Part shown: piece by piece, positions 44,349 through 52,805 of the stretch
Layout of the letters: the number at the start of each line of letters is the position of its first letter
How positions within the stretch are numbered: the first letter of the stretch is position 1
DNA from: Pirellulaceae bacterium
Lineage (GTDB): Bacteria; Planctomycetota; Planctomycetia; Pirellulales; Pirellulaceae
Direction: 5' to 3'
Length of the DNA: 64,000 nucleotides
Assembly: GCA_019636375.1 (NCBI GenBank)
Contig: JAHBXS010000004.1
Location: 1-64,000, forward strand
Program-made: the position numbers and the translations under genes
The notes under the pieces: model-generated
The model's input: only the letters and a program-made list of their open reading frames with translations
The model's database searches: none
What the model was told of the DNA's origin: nothing

Positions 44349-46223
44349 TTAAGCCAGACGGACGATCTCTTCCACCAACTCGGTGACTGTAAACGGTTTC
44401 CCCTGGACCTTGTTCAATCCCACCGCACCGACTTGATACCGCCCGTTAATCAGTAATCGAAGTTGTCCTGTGTTCAGTTCGGGAATCAAAACGCGATCGT
44501 ACTGCCGCAAAACGTCACCAAGATTCGCCGGAAATGGGTTCAACCAGCGAAGGTGTGCGTGTCCAACTCGTTTGCCTTGAGCTCGGGCCTGGGCGGTTGC
44601 CGTGTAGCAAGCTCCATAGGTCCCGCCCCAACTTAAAACCAGAAGCCCCGAATCGTCACCCACAACTTGAACAGGTTCAATAAATTTGGCGGCATTCTCA
44701 ACCTTTTGAGCGCGGGTGTTGACCATGTGTTGATGGTTCTGCGGATCGTAACTGATGTTTCCAGTTCCGTCCTCTTTTTCCAAGCCACCGATCCGGTGCA
44801 TCAAACCCGGTGTTCCCGGTACAGCCCAAGGACGCGAAAGGTTTTCGTTGCGCAAATAGGGTTTAAAAGGCTCAGCACCAGTGCCGGCCTCCGGGTGCCG
44901 GATTTCGATTTTTGGCAAGCTGGCGAGGTCTGGGATTCGCCATGGCTCCGCTCCGTTTGCGATATAACCATCAGACAAAACCATGACCGGCGTCATCAAT
45001 TTCGTGGCGATTCGCCAAGCCTCGATTGCCGTATCAAAACAATCTGCCGGACTACGCGCCGCCAAGATCGGCATCGGGGCTTCGCCGTTTCGCCCAAACA
45101 TCGCCATGAGTAAATCAGCTTGTTCGGTTTTCGTTGGCAAACCTGTGCTCGGGCCGCCACGCTGGATATTTAAGATCAGCATGGGTAGTTCCAGCATCAC
45201 CGCCAGCCCCATCCCTTCGGCTTTCAAAGCGATCCCCGGTCCGCTGCTGACCGTCACACCCATACCACCACCAAACGCTGTGCCAATCGCCGAGCAGACC
45301 GCCGCGATTTCGTCCTCGGCTTGGAAGGTTCGTACTCCATAATGTTTGTACCTGCTCAACTCGTGCAGAACATCACTGGCGGGAGTGATCGGATAAGCGC
45401 CGATAAAAAGTTCCTTACCACTCAACTCCGCCGCCGCCATCAACCCCCAAGCCAGAGCCTGATTCCCCATCACGTTTTTGTAGGTTCCCGGTGGCAAGCG
45501 AGCTGGAGCGACTTGGTAAGTTGAAACGAAATCCTCAGTTGTCTCACCGTAATTCCAGCCTGCCGTCAAGGCTCGTCGATTGGCCTCGGCAACTGCGGGG
45601 AGGTGTTTGAATTTGCTCTCAATAAATCGCAGGGTCGGCTCATAGTCGCGACCGTACAACCAAAAGACCAACCCCATCGCGAAAAAGTTTTTACACTGAT
45701 CGGCGTCTTTTACGGATAGCCCCGTCCCTTCAACCGCGCCACGTGTGAGCGTGGTCATGGCGACTTCGATGACGCGATAGTCTTTCAAACGCCCCGTTTG
45801 TCGTGGGTCTTGATCGAGCTTGGCCAACTTTAGGTCCTTGGCTTCAAAGCTGTCGCTGTTAAGAATCAACAAACCGGACCGCTTGAGGTCTCCTAAATTC
45901 GTAACGAGCGCAGCCGGGTTCATGGCGACAAGCGCATCCAAGCCATCGCCAGGCGTGTAAATTTCCTCTGACGCAAAGTGGACTTGGTAACCGCTCACCC
46001 CAGCCCGCGTTCCTCGCGGTGCTCGAATCTCAGCCGGAAAATCCGGAAACGTCGCGACGTCGTTGCCCGAAAGAGCCGAGACGTTAGTCAATTGCGTCCC
46101 GAGCAACTGCATCCCATCCCCAGAGTCACCAACCAACCGGACGGTGACTCCATTGACCGACTCTCGCGGTTTTCCTGAACTAATAAAATCGGAACGCTGG
46201 GACGATGTCGAAGAAGACGACAT
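44349..46223 (-). CDS. korA: 2-oxoacid:ferredoxin oxidoreductase, alpha subunit with fused gamma domain
   Basis: A 624-residue subunit. Residues about 20-215 form the gamma domain (VRLVGDSGDGMQLLGTQLTN, FPDFPAEIRAPRG), and residues about 240-620 the alpha pyrimidine-binding domain (GAYPITPASDVLHELSRY, QAEDEIAAVCSAIGTAFGG, TSSGPGIALK-type strand, RGGPSTGLPTKTEQADL). The fused gamma-alpha form is typical of bacterial KorA. It is the first gene of the kor operon; its promoter should lie in 46224-46482, shared with the divergent ndk. Confidence 0.94.
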   Translation of the reverse strand: MSSSSTSSQRSDFISSGKPRESVNGVTVRLVGDSGDGMQLLGTQLTNVSALSGNDVATFPDFPAEIRAPRGTRAGVSGYQVHFASEEIYTPGDGLDALVAMNPAALVTNLGDLKRSGLLILNSDSFEAKDLKLAKLDQDPRQTGRLKDYRVIEVAMTTLTRGAVEGTGLSVKDADQCKNFFAMGLVFWLYGRDYEPTLRFIESKFKHLPAVAEANRRALTAGWNYGETTEDFVSTYQVAPARLPPGTYKNVMGNQALAWGLMAAAELSGKELFIGAYPITPASDVLHELSRYKHYGVRTFQAEDEIAAVCSAIGTAFGGGMGVTVSSGPGIALKAEGMGLAVMLELPMLILNIQRGGPSTGLPTKTEQADLLMAMFGRNGEAPMPILAARSPADCFDTAIEAWRIATKLMTPVMVLSDGYIANGAEPWRIPDLASLPKIEIRHPEAGTGAEPFKPYLRNENLSRPWAVPGTPGLMHRIGGLEKEDGTGNISYDPQNHQHMVNTRAQKVENAAKFIEPVQVVGDDSGLLVLSWGGTYGACYTATAQARAQGKRVGHAHLRWLNPFPANLGDVLRQYDRVLIPELNTGQLRLLINGRYQVGAVGLNKVQGKPFTVTELVEEIVRLA

Positions 46224-46482
46224 GGCAACTCGCTAAGATGTTAAAAGACTTCTGAAACGGGCCATCAAAGAAGTGGCTTCCTGGCTGGCGAAGGCAACAG
46301 CAATCGGCGATTCCTTTCCGCTTTCTCTCTGCTGAGCCGCATGTTTAAAAGAAAGATTACGCTTGCAGAATGACCGTAAGCCATATTTTCGCACAACCCT
46401 GGCCTTTTCGAAAGGGGGAAAGCCTTGCTAAAATCCGGCGTTTTAAGTCCAGACACAACATATTCAGCAAAGGTCAAATGCC

Positions 46483-46941
46483 ATGGAACGTACCCTCATT
46501 CTCCTCAAACCCGATTGCGTGGAACGCCGCCTGATTGGCCGTGTGATTTCTCGATTTGAAGACAAGGCCCTCACGATTGTGGCCATGAAGATGATGCAAG
46601 TAACTCCGGAACTCGCGAAGAAACACTATGCCGAACACGTTGAAAAGCCTTTTTATCCGGCCCTCGAATCGTTCATCACGGCGGCGCCAATCGTGGCCAT
46701 GGTCTTGGAAGGCCTCGACGCCATTCGTGTCGTGCGGGAAATGCTGGGCAAAACCAACGGCCTCCAAGCGGCCCCCGGAACCATTCGTGGAGACTTCAGC
46801 AGCAGCCGCCAAATGAATTTGGTCCACGCTTCGGACGGTCCCGAAGCTGCCAGCCGCGAAATCGCGTTGTACTTCCAAGCGAACGAACTGGTCAACCACG
46901 CCCCCTGCCTCTCCCCCTGGTTCCGCGCCAGCGACGAGTAG
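46483..46941 (+). CDS. ndk: Nucleoside diphosphate kinase
   Basis: A 152-residue enzyme that balances NTP pools by phosphate transfer through a histidine. The active His is His115 in RQMNLVHASD. The N-terminus (MERTLILLKPDCVERRLIG), the Kpn-loop region FYPALESFITAAPIVAMVLEG and the IRGDF motif are typical. The length is normal. It is divergent from korA, with 259 bases between, and nothing is cotranscribed downstream on the plus strand. Confidence 0.95.
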   Translation: MERTLILLKPDCVERRLIGRVISRFEDKALTIVAMKMMQVTPELAKKHYAEHVEKPFYPALESFITAAPIVAMVLEGLDAIRVVREMLGKTNGLQAAPGTIRGDFSSSRQMNLVHASDGPEAASREIALYFQANELVNHAPCLSPWFRASDE

Positions 46942-47362
46942 CAAATCACAAGCCCGACGCGGCGGCCAGGAAACTTCCCCAAACCACAAGGCTCTGATCC
47001 GGCCAAGTAACCCCCACGGGTTAGGGAGTGAACATTGAGAAGCCGTTTGGTATTGGGGTTTCGTGTCGTAGGCAAACTTAGGAACCATTCGCAAATAAAC
47101 AACCGTACATGTCATCAGCCGGAGTGCATTAGCACCCGGTTTTCACGGCAGCCGGACGCTTTCGAAACCGTCCGGCCCAATGCATCTCGCTTGCCGAGGT
47201 GATATTTCCGTTTTTTTGGACAACCGAAATTCCGCCCCTACCCGTAAAGCCACCGGTTTTACCCGGCGGATGTATCCGTTTCCTGCCCCACTTGTTCGGA
47301 AGTAGTCGGAACTAAAAAACCTCACGCCAATCTGAAGCCCCAACGATGGCAATGTTCCCCAT
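46942..47362. other. Intergenic region 3' of ndk with palindromic DNA
   Basis: About 420 bases between ndk (plus) and the last paralogue gene (minus): converging transcription. It holds the CAGCCGG repeat (47116-47144) and a perfect 8-bp hairpin GCCGGACG/CGTCCGGC (47151-47176) whose loop contains TTTCGAAA. No T-run follows the hairpin, so it is not a clear terminator. Confidence 0.5.
47116..47144. repeat. CAGCCGG-family repeat, copy 2
   Basis: CAGCCGGAGTGCATTAGCAC continuing to CCGGTTTTC resembles the left arm of the palindrome at 13379-13447 (CAGCCGGAATGCGTTAGCAT). The right arm is not clear here, so this copy may be a half element. Confidence 0.5.
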
Positions 47363-50020
47363 TTACTCTCCCTCGGTACCCGACGTCTTCAATTTCTCAC
47401 GGTACTTTTCACGCAACAACTCGAAAACCCGTTCCCGATGTTGCTGGTAATGTTCGGGAACCAAACTCGGGTCATCCGGATCGACAATTCGCAACTGGAG
47501 TCCTTTGGAAATAAGCTCTTTAAGCTTGGCTGTTTGAAGCCTTTTGTCACGTTCATCGACAAAGACATCTTGCTCGTCAACCAAAACCAACTCCTCAATG
47601 TTTGTATTTGCGAGCAACGCGTTCAAGTCGAGTTTCGTTGGGTCGCCATACAAAAATAGTGTCCTCAAATTTTGGAGAACAGACAGCCTACCTGCCAATC
47701 CTTTGGTATCAAATCCAGCGTTTGGAATTCTCAACGACAACACCTCCAAATTTGGACAAAGAGCCAAAATTCCGAATTGTCCCCCGATGTCCTCACTGAT
47801 CGAATTTTGTGCCTTGATTCGCGCAACTTGCTCCGCACTGATTGACCCCAAAAGGTCGGGCAAATAGAGCTCTTTTAATTTTGGAAATTTAACAAAGGGC
47901 ATAAAATGTGTGTTGACGAAGAATGGGACATTCACATAAGGCGAAACCGGCGAACCGCGTTCGGGAAATTGCCATTCTCCATTCAGGCATAACACTTCCA
48001 ACTCTCCTGCCAGTTCTTCTGAAATTTGAGAGAACCACTCTCGCCAATCGAGGGCCAAAACTGAAGAGTCTTCGTCTTGGTAATACATCAAATGATGTTT
48101 AATGGCATATTCTCGATCGATCGTTACCTTAAAGTCGACGGGAAGATATTGGCGGGGAAACTCAACACCTCTCCGCATGGAAAAAAACAGATCCCAAAAC
48201 AACTCGGGATTTTCTTTCAGGAAATTCAGGGCCGTTGGCTGATTGTCAGCGTTGGCGTCGGGTTCTTCGTAAAAATGAACCTTTAAATGGCTCCCCGCCA
48301 GTTCCGCAATGATCGGTCCAGAAACAGCGGAGTACTCGGTATTTTCAAACAACAAGTTCAAGAAATTCGCCGGCGAAAGCCCTTGAAACCCGGCCACAAC
48401 TTCCGGGTCTTTTAATGCTTCACCAAAATCATTTGGCCAGACAACAACGGAAGCCGTCTCTGCTAATGCACATAGTCGCCGCCAATCATCAGCGTCAAGC
48501 CGGCAATTCTCTAGATAAATTTCGATAATGCTCGTTGGATCGACGTGCGTCAAAACTTCGGACGCAGATCCTGTTGGCATATTGCTCAACGAAATTCTTG
48601 AAACTGATATGGGGGAGTTCAATGAAGCTGTTGGACGCATTGTCACATTTGTCAAATGAAGACGATCAACGGCCAGACCAGATAGCTGTTCCCCCACTAA
48701 CACTGAATCCGAAATTGCGAGCGACCTCAGCGATTTTAATGGCTCTGTAAATGAAATTAAATCAAATTCTGAATCTAGACCGTGAAGATTGACGTTCTGG
48801 ACATTTAGATCCGTAGATAGGACGCACTGTTTTTGTGGAACACCCTCGCGCATGAATAAGGTAATAAACCTTGACGGCAAGTAATCTCCATTCGCGCAGC
48901 GACTCAATTTTTGAATTTCACGAGATAGATTCCATTGCCATGAAAGTTTGTAATCTACAAGGTAACGAACACTGAAAAAATGATTCACGATCAGTAGTCC
49001 GACCAACCCGAACCAAAATGGCGTTAGCCAAACCGCTCCTTTCAGTGTCGAAAAACAGGTTTCGACCGACTCGCTTTGACCTTTTCTAAAACACCCCATT
49101 CCTGCGATACTCAACCCCAACCAAAAACCACAGGTTCCGAGAACGAAAAACTGAACTCCGTGGAAAGAACTTCCGTACAGGCAAAGAGCAGCGACCAGAA
49201 GCGCCCATCCAGCAGCGGAACAGGTGGCGAGAATTGCTCTCACCGGAGTCCGTTGTGCCACCACAAGACAAGCCAAGGGAACAATCCCCACCAACGCCGC
49301 GAAAATTGAAAGTTTTGACTGAGGCCATGACCTGAACCAACTGGCGAATGAAAAATAATGGTTGTCAAAGGGATAGATAATGACCAGTGTCCCAATTCCA
49401 ATTCCTAAAAAACTTACAACCAGCCAAACTTTTTCCGAAAAAGCCCACCCAGCCCATTCAAATTTTCTACGGCAAAACCGCAGAAATAGGTAGACCCCGA
49501 AACACCCCACAAGCGTCGTACCACTCATTGTGGCGATGACCCACCACTTTTTCCAAAAGTCATCAGGAGGCTCGTACCCAATTGCAGCGGACGTTTGGTA
49601 CACCAAAGGAAGCAACAAAGAGATAGCAACAGCAATTGCCAGTATCAAACGCTCTCGCCCGCCGATACGCCCCAATACAATACCGCCACAAGTGTACGTC
49701 AGTAGTCCTAACCAAAACGTCCAAAGCACCAAGTCCCTCGTTGGAATTCGATACCTGTGACTGCTCATCGCGAAAAACTGCTGCGACACATCGATCACTA
49801 CAGGTGCGAGAAACAAAGCCCCCAGCAGCATCCACCAACGTGCCCAACCGGGCGGAGCAAAAAAGGCCAGGAAACCCTCAATTAATTTTCCGAACCATCC
49901 GGCCAGACCGCGAAACTCACGCCAACTTTCCTTAGGCAGTTGCCCCGCCGTATCTTCAACCCGGTCATCTGCAAACCAATCGTCGTTGATTTCCATTCGA
50001 GGTTTTAGCTGCTCGTTCAT
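47363..50020 (-). CDS. Paralogue 1 of a four-gene membrane LRR-like family
   Basis: An 885-residue protein of a family I do not recognise. Plan: a charged N-terminus with DDWF at 13-16; nine hydrophobic segments between about residues 75 and 365, ending in NHFFSVR; a large polar domain with leucine-rich-repeat-like strands (FPKLKELYLPDL, CPNLEVLSLRI, LQNLRTLFLYGDPTKL); and a C-terminal helix HRERVFELLREKYREKL. No catalytic motif is visible. GGGGAG precedes ATG 50020. It is the last gene of the tandem set, 133 bases after paralogue 2, and no terminator is evident downstream. Confidence 0.72.
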   Translation of the reverse strand: MNEQLKPRMEINDDWFADDRVEDTAGQLPKESWREFRGLAGWFGKLIEGFLAFFAPPGWARWWMLLGALFLAPVVIDVSQQFFAMSSHRYRIPTRDLVLWTFWLGLLTYTCGGIVLGRIGGRERLILAIAVAISLLLPLVYQTSAAIGYEPPDDFWKKWWVIATMSGTTLVGCFGVYLFLRFCRRKFEWAGWAFSEKVWLVVSFLGIGIGTLVIIYPFDNHYFSFASWFRSWPQSKLSIFAALVGIVPLACLVVAQRTPVRAILATCSAAGWALLVAALCLYGSSFHGVQFFVLGTCGFWLGLSIAGMGCFRKGQSESVETCFSTLKGAVWLTPFWFGLVGLLIVNHFFSVRYLVDYKLSWQWNLSREIQKLSRCANGDYLPSRFITLFMREGVPQKQCVLSTDLNVQNVNLHGLDSEFDLISFTEPLKSLRSLAISDSVLVGEQLSGLAVDRLHLTNVTMRPTASLNSPISVSRISLSNMPTGSASEVLTHVDPTSIIEIYLENCRLDADDWRRLCALAETASVVVWPNDFGEALKDPEVVAGFQGLSPANFLNLLFENTEYSAVSGPIIAELAGSHLKVHFYEEPDANADNQPTALNFLKENPELFWDLFFSMRRGVEFPRQYLPVDFKVTIDREYAIKHHLMYYQDEDSSVLALDWREWFSQISEELAGELEVLCLNGEWQFPERGSPVSPYVNVPFFVNTHFMPFVKFPKLKELYLPDLLGSISAEQVARIKAQNSISEDIGGQFGILALCPNLEVLSLRIPNAGFDTKGLAGRLSVLQNLRTLFLYGDPTKLDLNALLANTNIEELVLVDEQDVFVDERDKRLQTAKLKELISKGLQLRIVDPDDPSLVPEHYQQHRERVFELLREKYREKLKTSGTEGE

Positions 50021-50153
50021 GCCAAAATTCTCCCCTTTTGGTTCCCAACAATTACTAGCGATTGGCTCTCGAGTTGGCTGATCGCTTGGTAATAGCCCTT
50101 GCCTATCTTCACCACGTCAGCAACCCGCCAGACGATACATTCGAATGGAAACG

Positions 50154-52805
50154 CTACTCATCACTCATCCCCAACTTCTTCCGGTACTTTTCTCGCAACG
50201 ACTCAAAAACCCGCTCGCGATGTTTATCCAGGTCTGCTGGAATGACGCTCGGATCATTAGGTAAAACCCAAGTCAAGTTGACATTTTGAGGCAACAACGC
50301 ACGAGACCTCTGAAATCGCGACTCAAACAGCGCCTTATTCCAAGTGCCGAAATCCCAATTTGCATACACGACTTCCTCAAGAGAAACACAATCACCTAAT
50401 GCCTCAACACTGAGTCTTGTGGGATCGCCGTGGATGATCAATTTCTTCAACTTTTTCAAGCCCAAAATCCGCCTTGACAATTCGTTTGAATCAAACGGCA
50501 TGTCTTTAAGGTCTAATGACAAGACTTCCAAGTTGGGGCAAAACGCCAAAAACCCAAACGTCCCCTGCAAGTCCTCCGAAATGCCAAAGGCGTCTTGAAT
50601 CAACGATGCATCTGCCGAACCCAGAACGCCGTAGATTTTTGGCACGTGAAGTTCTTTGAGCCGCGGAAACGGCAAATACGGCAAACGTTTGACGAACACC
50701 ATTGGTGTAGGATTTGAGCCAGGAGCCCGGTTTAATTCACTCGTTGCGGCCCAGTTTGTTTTCACCGGTATAGGCGAAACGTCAATCCCAAGCCAAAGGA
50801 ACTCAATTTCCTCGGCAAGCTCAAGGTCGATTTTACGATACAGGTCATCGTCCGGCAGGTACATCGCAATCGTTCCATCATCTCTCAAATCGAGAAAATG
50901 ACAAGTTTCGGCAAGCTCTCGGTCAAGGCGATCAATGATATGATTTGACGTTCCAGATTCGAAAACGATCTTCTTGCGCATCGAAGAAAAGGCGTCCCAA
51001 AATCTCTCTGCATCGACTTTAGATTCACTCAAACTCGAATTTTCGGACGGAAGATGGACAAAGATATCGAGATCGCTCCCAACAAATGCGGCAATCAAAC
51101 GATCTGATATGGCCCAAAATGAATCACTCTCAAAATAGAACTTAATTCGATTGTCTGCCGACAGGTCATTGAGCATTAAGCGAACTTCATTATCAAGCAG
51201 AGCGAAATCCAAGTTGACTTGCCTCGCAGACACACTTGCTACGGCAGAAATCGCACATAAATCCTTCCAATCAAAGGAATTCAGCGCACATTCGTCAACA
51301 AGCAATCGCTCAATCAACCGCTTGTTTGAGTAAGCGTCCAGAATTTCCCTCAAGGTCCCAGCCGGAAGCCGCCTAACGTGCAAATACGGGTTCACTAGAT
51401 TTTGCGAATTTGAATTGATTGGACGGACGTTCACATTATCCAAAATCAGCCGATGCTTACCTGTATCCGCCAGTTGATCAACCGTCACCGTCGAGTCGGA
51501 AATTCGAATCGTTAGTTCCTGGTGTTGAACCACCAAAATCGTCTTCAAATCAAAATTCTCGTCCAGTCCTTTTAAGTGCACGGAACGAAAGGATAAGTTG
51601 TAAATATCCGGAAATTGATCCTGGGACTTGGTCCCTCGAAATTCGATACCGAGGTGCTCGCCATGAATGTACCTCAAGTCGGCAAAGCTTTCGATTTGTC
51701 GAATCTCGCGGGCTTGTGCAAAATTCCAATTGAAGTTTCGACTAACCAGACTCCGAATGCTAAAAAAATGATTGAACGTCAGCAGGGCTATCAAGCCAAA
51801 TGAAATCGCAAGCGACCATGAAACTTTTTTGGGCAGAATTACACGAGCCTTCTTCGTCGCAAGTTCAGGGCTTCGAAAGCAACCAACGGTAGCGACACAC
51901 AAGCCCAGCCAATAGCCACCAGCTCCCGCCAAAAAATGCCCGATTCCAAACCGTGAAAACCCCAACAAATGAAACGCGACCACAAGTCCCCATCCAGTAG
52001 CAGGAACCGTCAAAATGGCCGCGCGCAAGGCGTTCCTCGATTGAAAAACTGCCAATGTCCAGGGTATGACACCGACCACTGCTGCCATCAAACCGATAGC
52101 CCAATACGGCCATTTGGCAAACGGGCTCCCGTTCGCCAAATACTGAGTATTCAAAAAATAGAAAAACCAAAGGTAGCCAATGGCCACGGCGGCAACAGTT
52201 CCCATTAACCGAAATTCAGGACTGGGTTTCCAAGCGGAACAAGCTCGCCAAAGCCAAAAGAATGGGCCGAACTTCTGTAGGAAAAATGATGTGATCGTCG
52301 TCGCGATACACATAAATATGAGAACGCTCCACCTTGGCAAATAGGGGAGATACGATGTAAACCAAAACGGAAGATAGGACTTGTAAAGCAATGGAAAACT
52401 CAACGATAGAATGATTGCAAGGACCAGTTCTTTACGCTGTTTTCGAGACAATCGGCCCCATACGAGACCGCCACTTGAAAAAACCAAAAGGCCAAACCAC
52501 AGGCCCCAAAAAAAGAAATCGATCAAAGCCTTGGAGTATGAGAGCCTGGACTCCAAAAAAGCCTTTGTGAAGATGTCTAGAAATGTTGGCCATAAAACCA
52601 GTGATCCCAACAGCAACAACCAACGGATTTCAACAGGCAGTGCAACAATATTCAAAATACGTTCACCAATACGGCGGCACCCACCCAAAAAACGCCGAAA
52701 CTCACGCCAATTTTCCGGGCGAGTTGGCACCGCTCCTTTCTCATCCGGCTCACTTCCAAACCATTCGTCGGAGATTTCAATTCGAGCCTTCTTTTCATTA
52801 CTCAT
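50154..52805 (-). CDS. Paralogue 2 of a four-gene membrane LRR-like family
   Basis: An 883-residue protein with the same plan as paralogue 1: DEWF at 13-16, hydrophobic segments between about 70 and 365 ending in NHFFSIR, LRR-like strands (FPRLKELHVPKIYG, CPNLEVLSLDLKDM, LKKLKKLIIHGDPTRL) and the C-terminal HRERVFESLREKYRKKL. Its sequence is closest to paralogue 1 in all of these blocks. Its start overlaps the stop of paralogue 3 by eight bases (ATGAGTAA), so the two are translationally coupled. Confidence 0.72.
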   Translation of the reverse strand: MSNEKKARIEISDEWFGSEPDEKGAVPTRPENWREFRRFLGGCRRIGERILNIVALPVEIRWLLLLGSLVLWPTFLDIFTKAFLESRLSYSKALIDFFFWGLWFGLLVFSSGGLVWGRLSRKQRKELVLAIILSLSFPLLYKSYLPFWFTSYLPYLPRWSVLIFMCIATTITSFFLQKFGPFFWLWRACSAWKPSPEFRLMGTVAAVAIGYLWFFYFLNTQYLANGSPFAKWPYWAIGLMAAVVGVIPWTLAVFQSRNALRAAILTVPATGWGLVVAFHLLGFSRFGIGHFLAGAGGYWLGLCVATVGCFRSPELATKKARVILPKKVSWSLAISFGLIALLTFNHFFSIRSLVSRNFNWNFAQAREIRQIESFADLRYIHGEHLGIEFRGTKSQDQFPDIYNLSFRSVHLKGLDENFDLKTILVVQHQELTIRISDSTVTVDQLADTGKHRLILDNVNVRPINSNSQNLVNPYLHVRRLPAGTLREILDAYSNKRLIERLLVDECALNSFDWKDLCAISAVASVSARQVNLDFALLDNEVRLMLNDLSADNRIKFYFESDSFWAISDRLIAAFVGSDLDIFVHLPSENSSLSESKVDAERFWDAFSSMRKKIVFESGTSNHIIDRLDRELAETCHFLDLRDDGTIAMYLPDDDLYRKIDLELAEEIEFLWLGIDVSPIPVKTNWAATSELNRAPGSNPTPMVFVKRLPYLPFPRLKELHVPKIYGVLGSADASLIQDAFGISEDLQGTFGFLAFCPNLEVLSLDLKDMPFDSNELSRRILGLKKLKKLIIHGDPTRLSVEALGDCVSLEEVVYANWDFGTWNKALFESRFQRSRALLPQNVNLTWVLPNDPSVIPADLDKHRERVFESLREKYRKKLGMSDE

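Noticed and set aside
46474..47115. Long antisense frame over ndk
   Set aside because: It mirrors the codon structure of ndk on the other strand and lacks a credible start; ndk itself is certain.
47151..47176. Terminator for ndk or for paralogue 1
   Set aside because: The 8-bp hairpin is perfect but no T-run follows on either strand, so termination is not supported.
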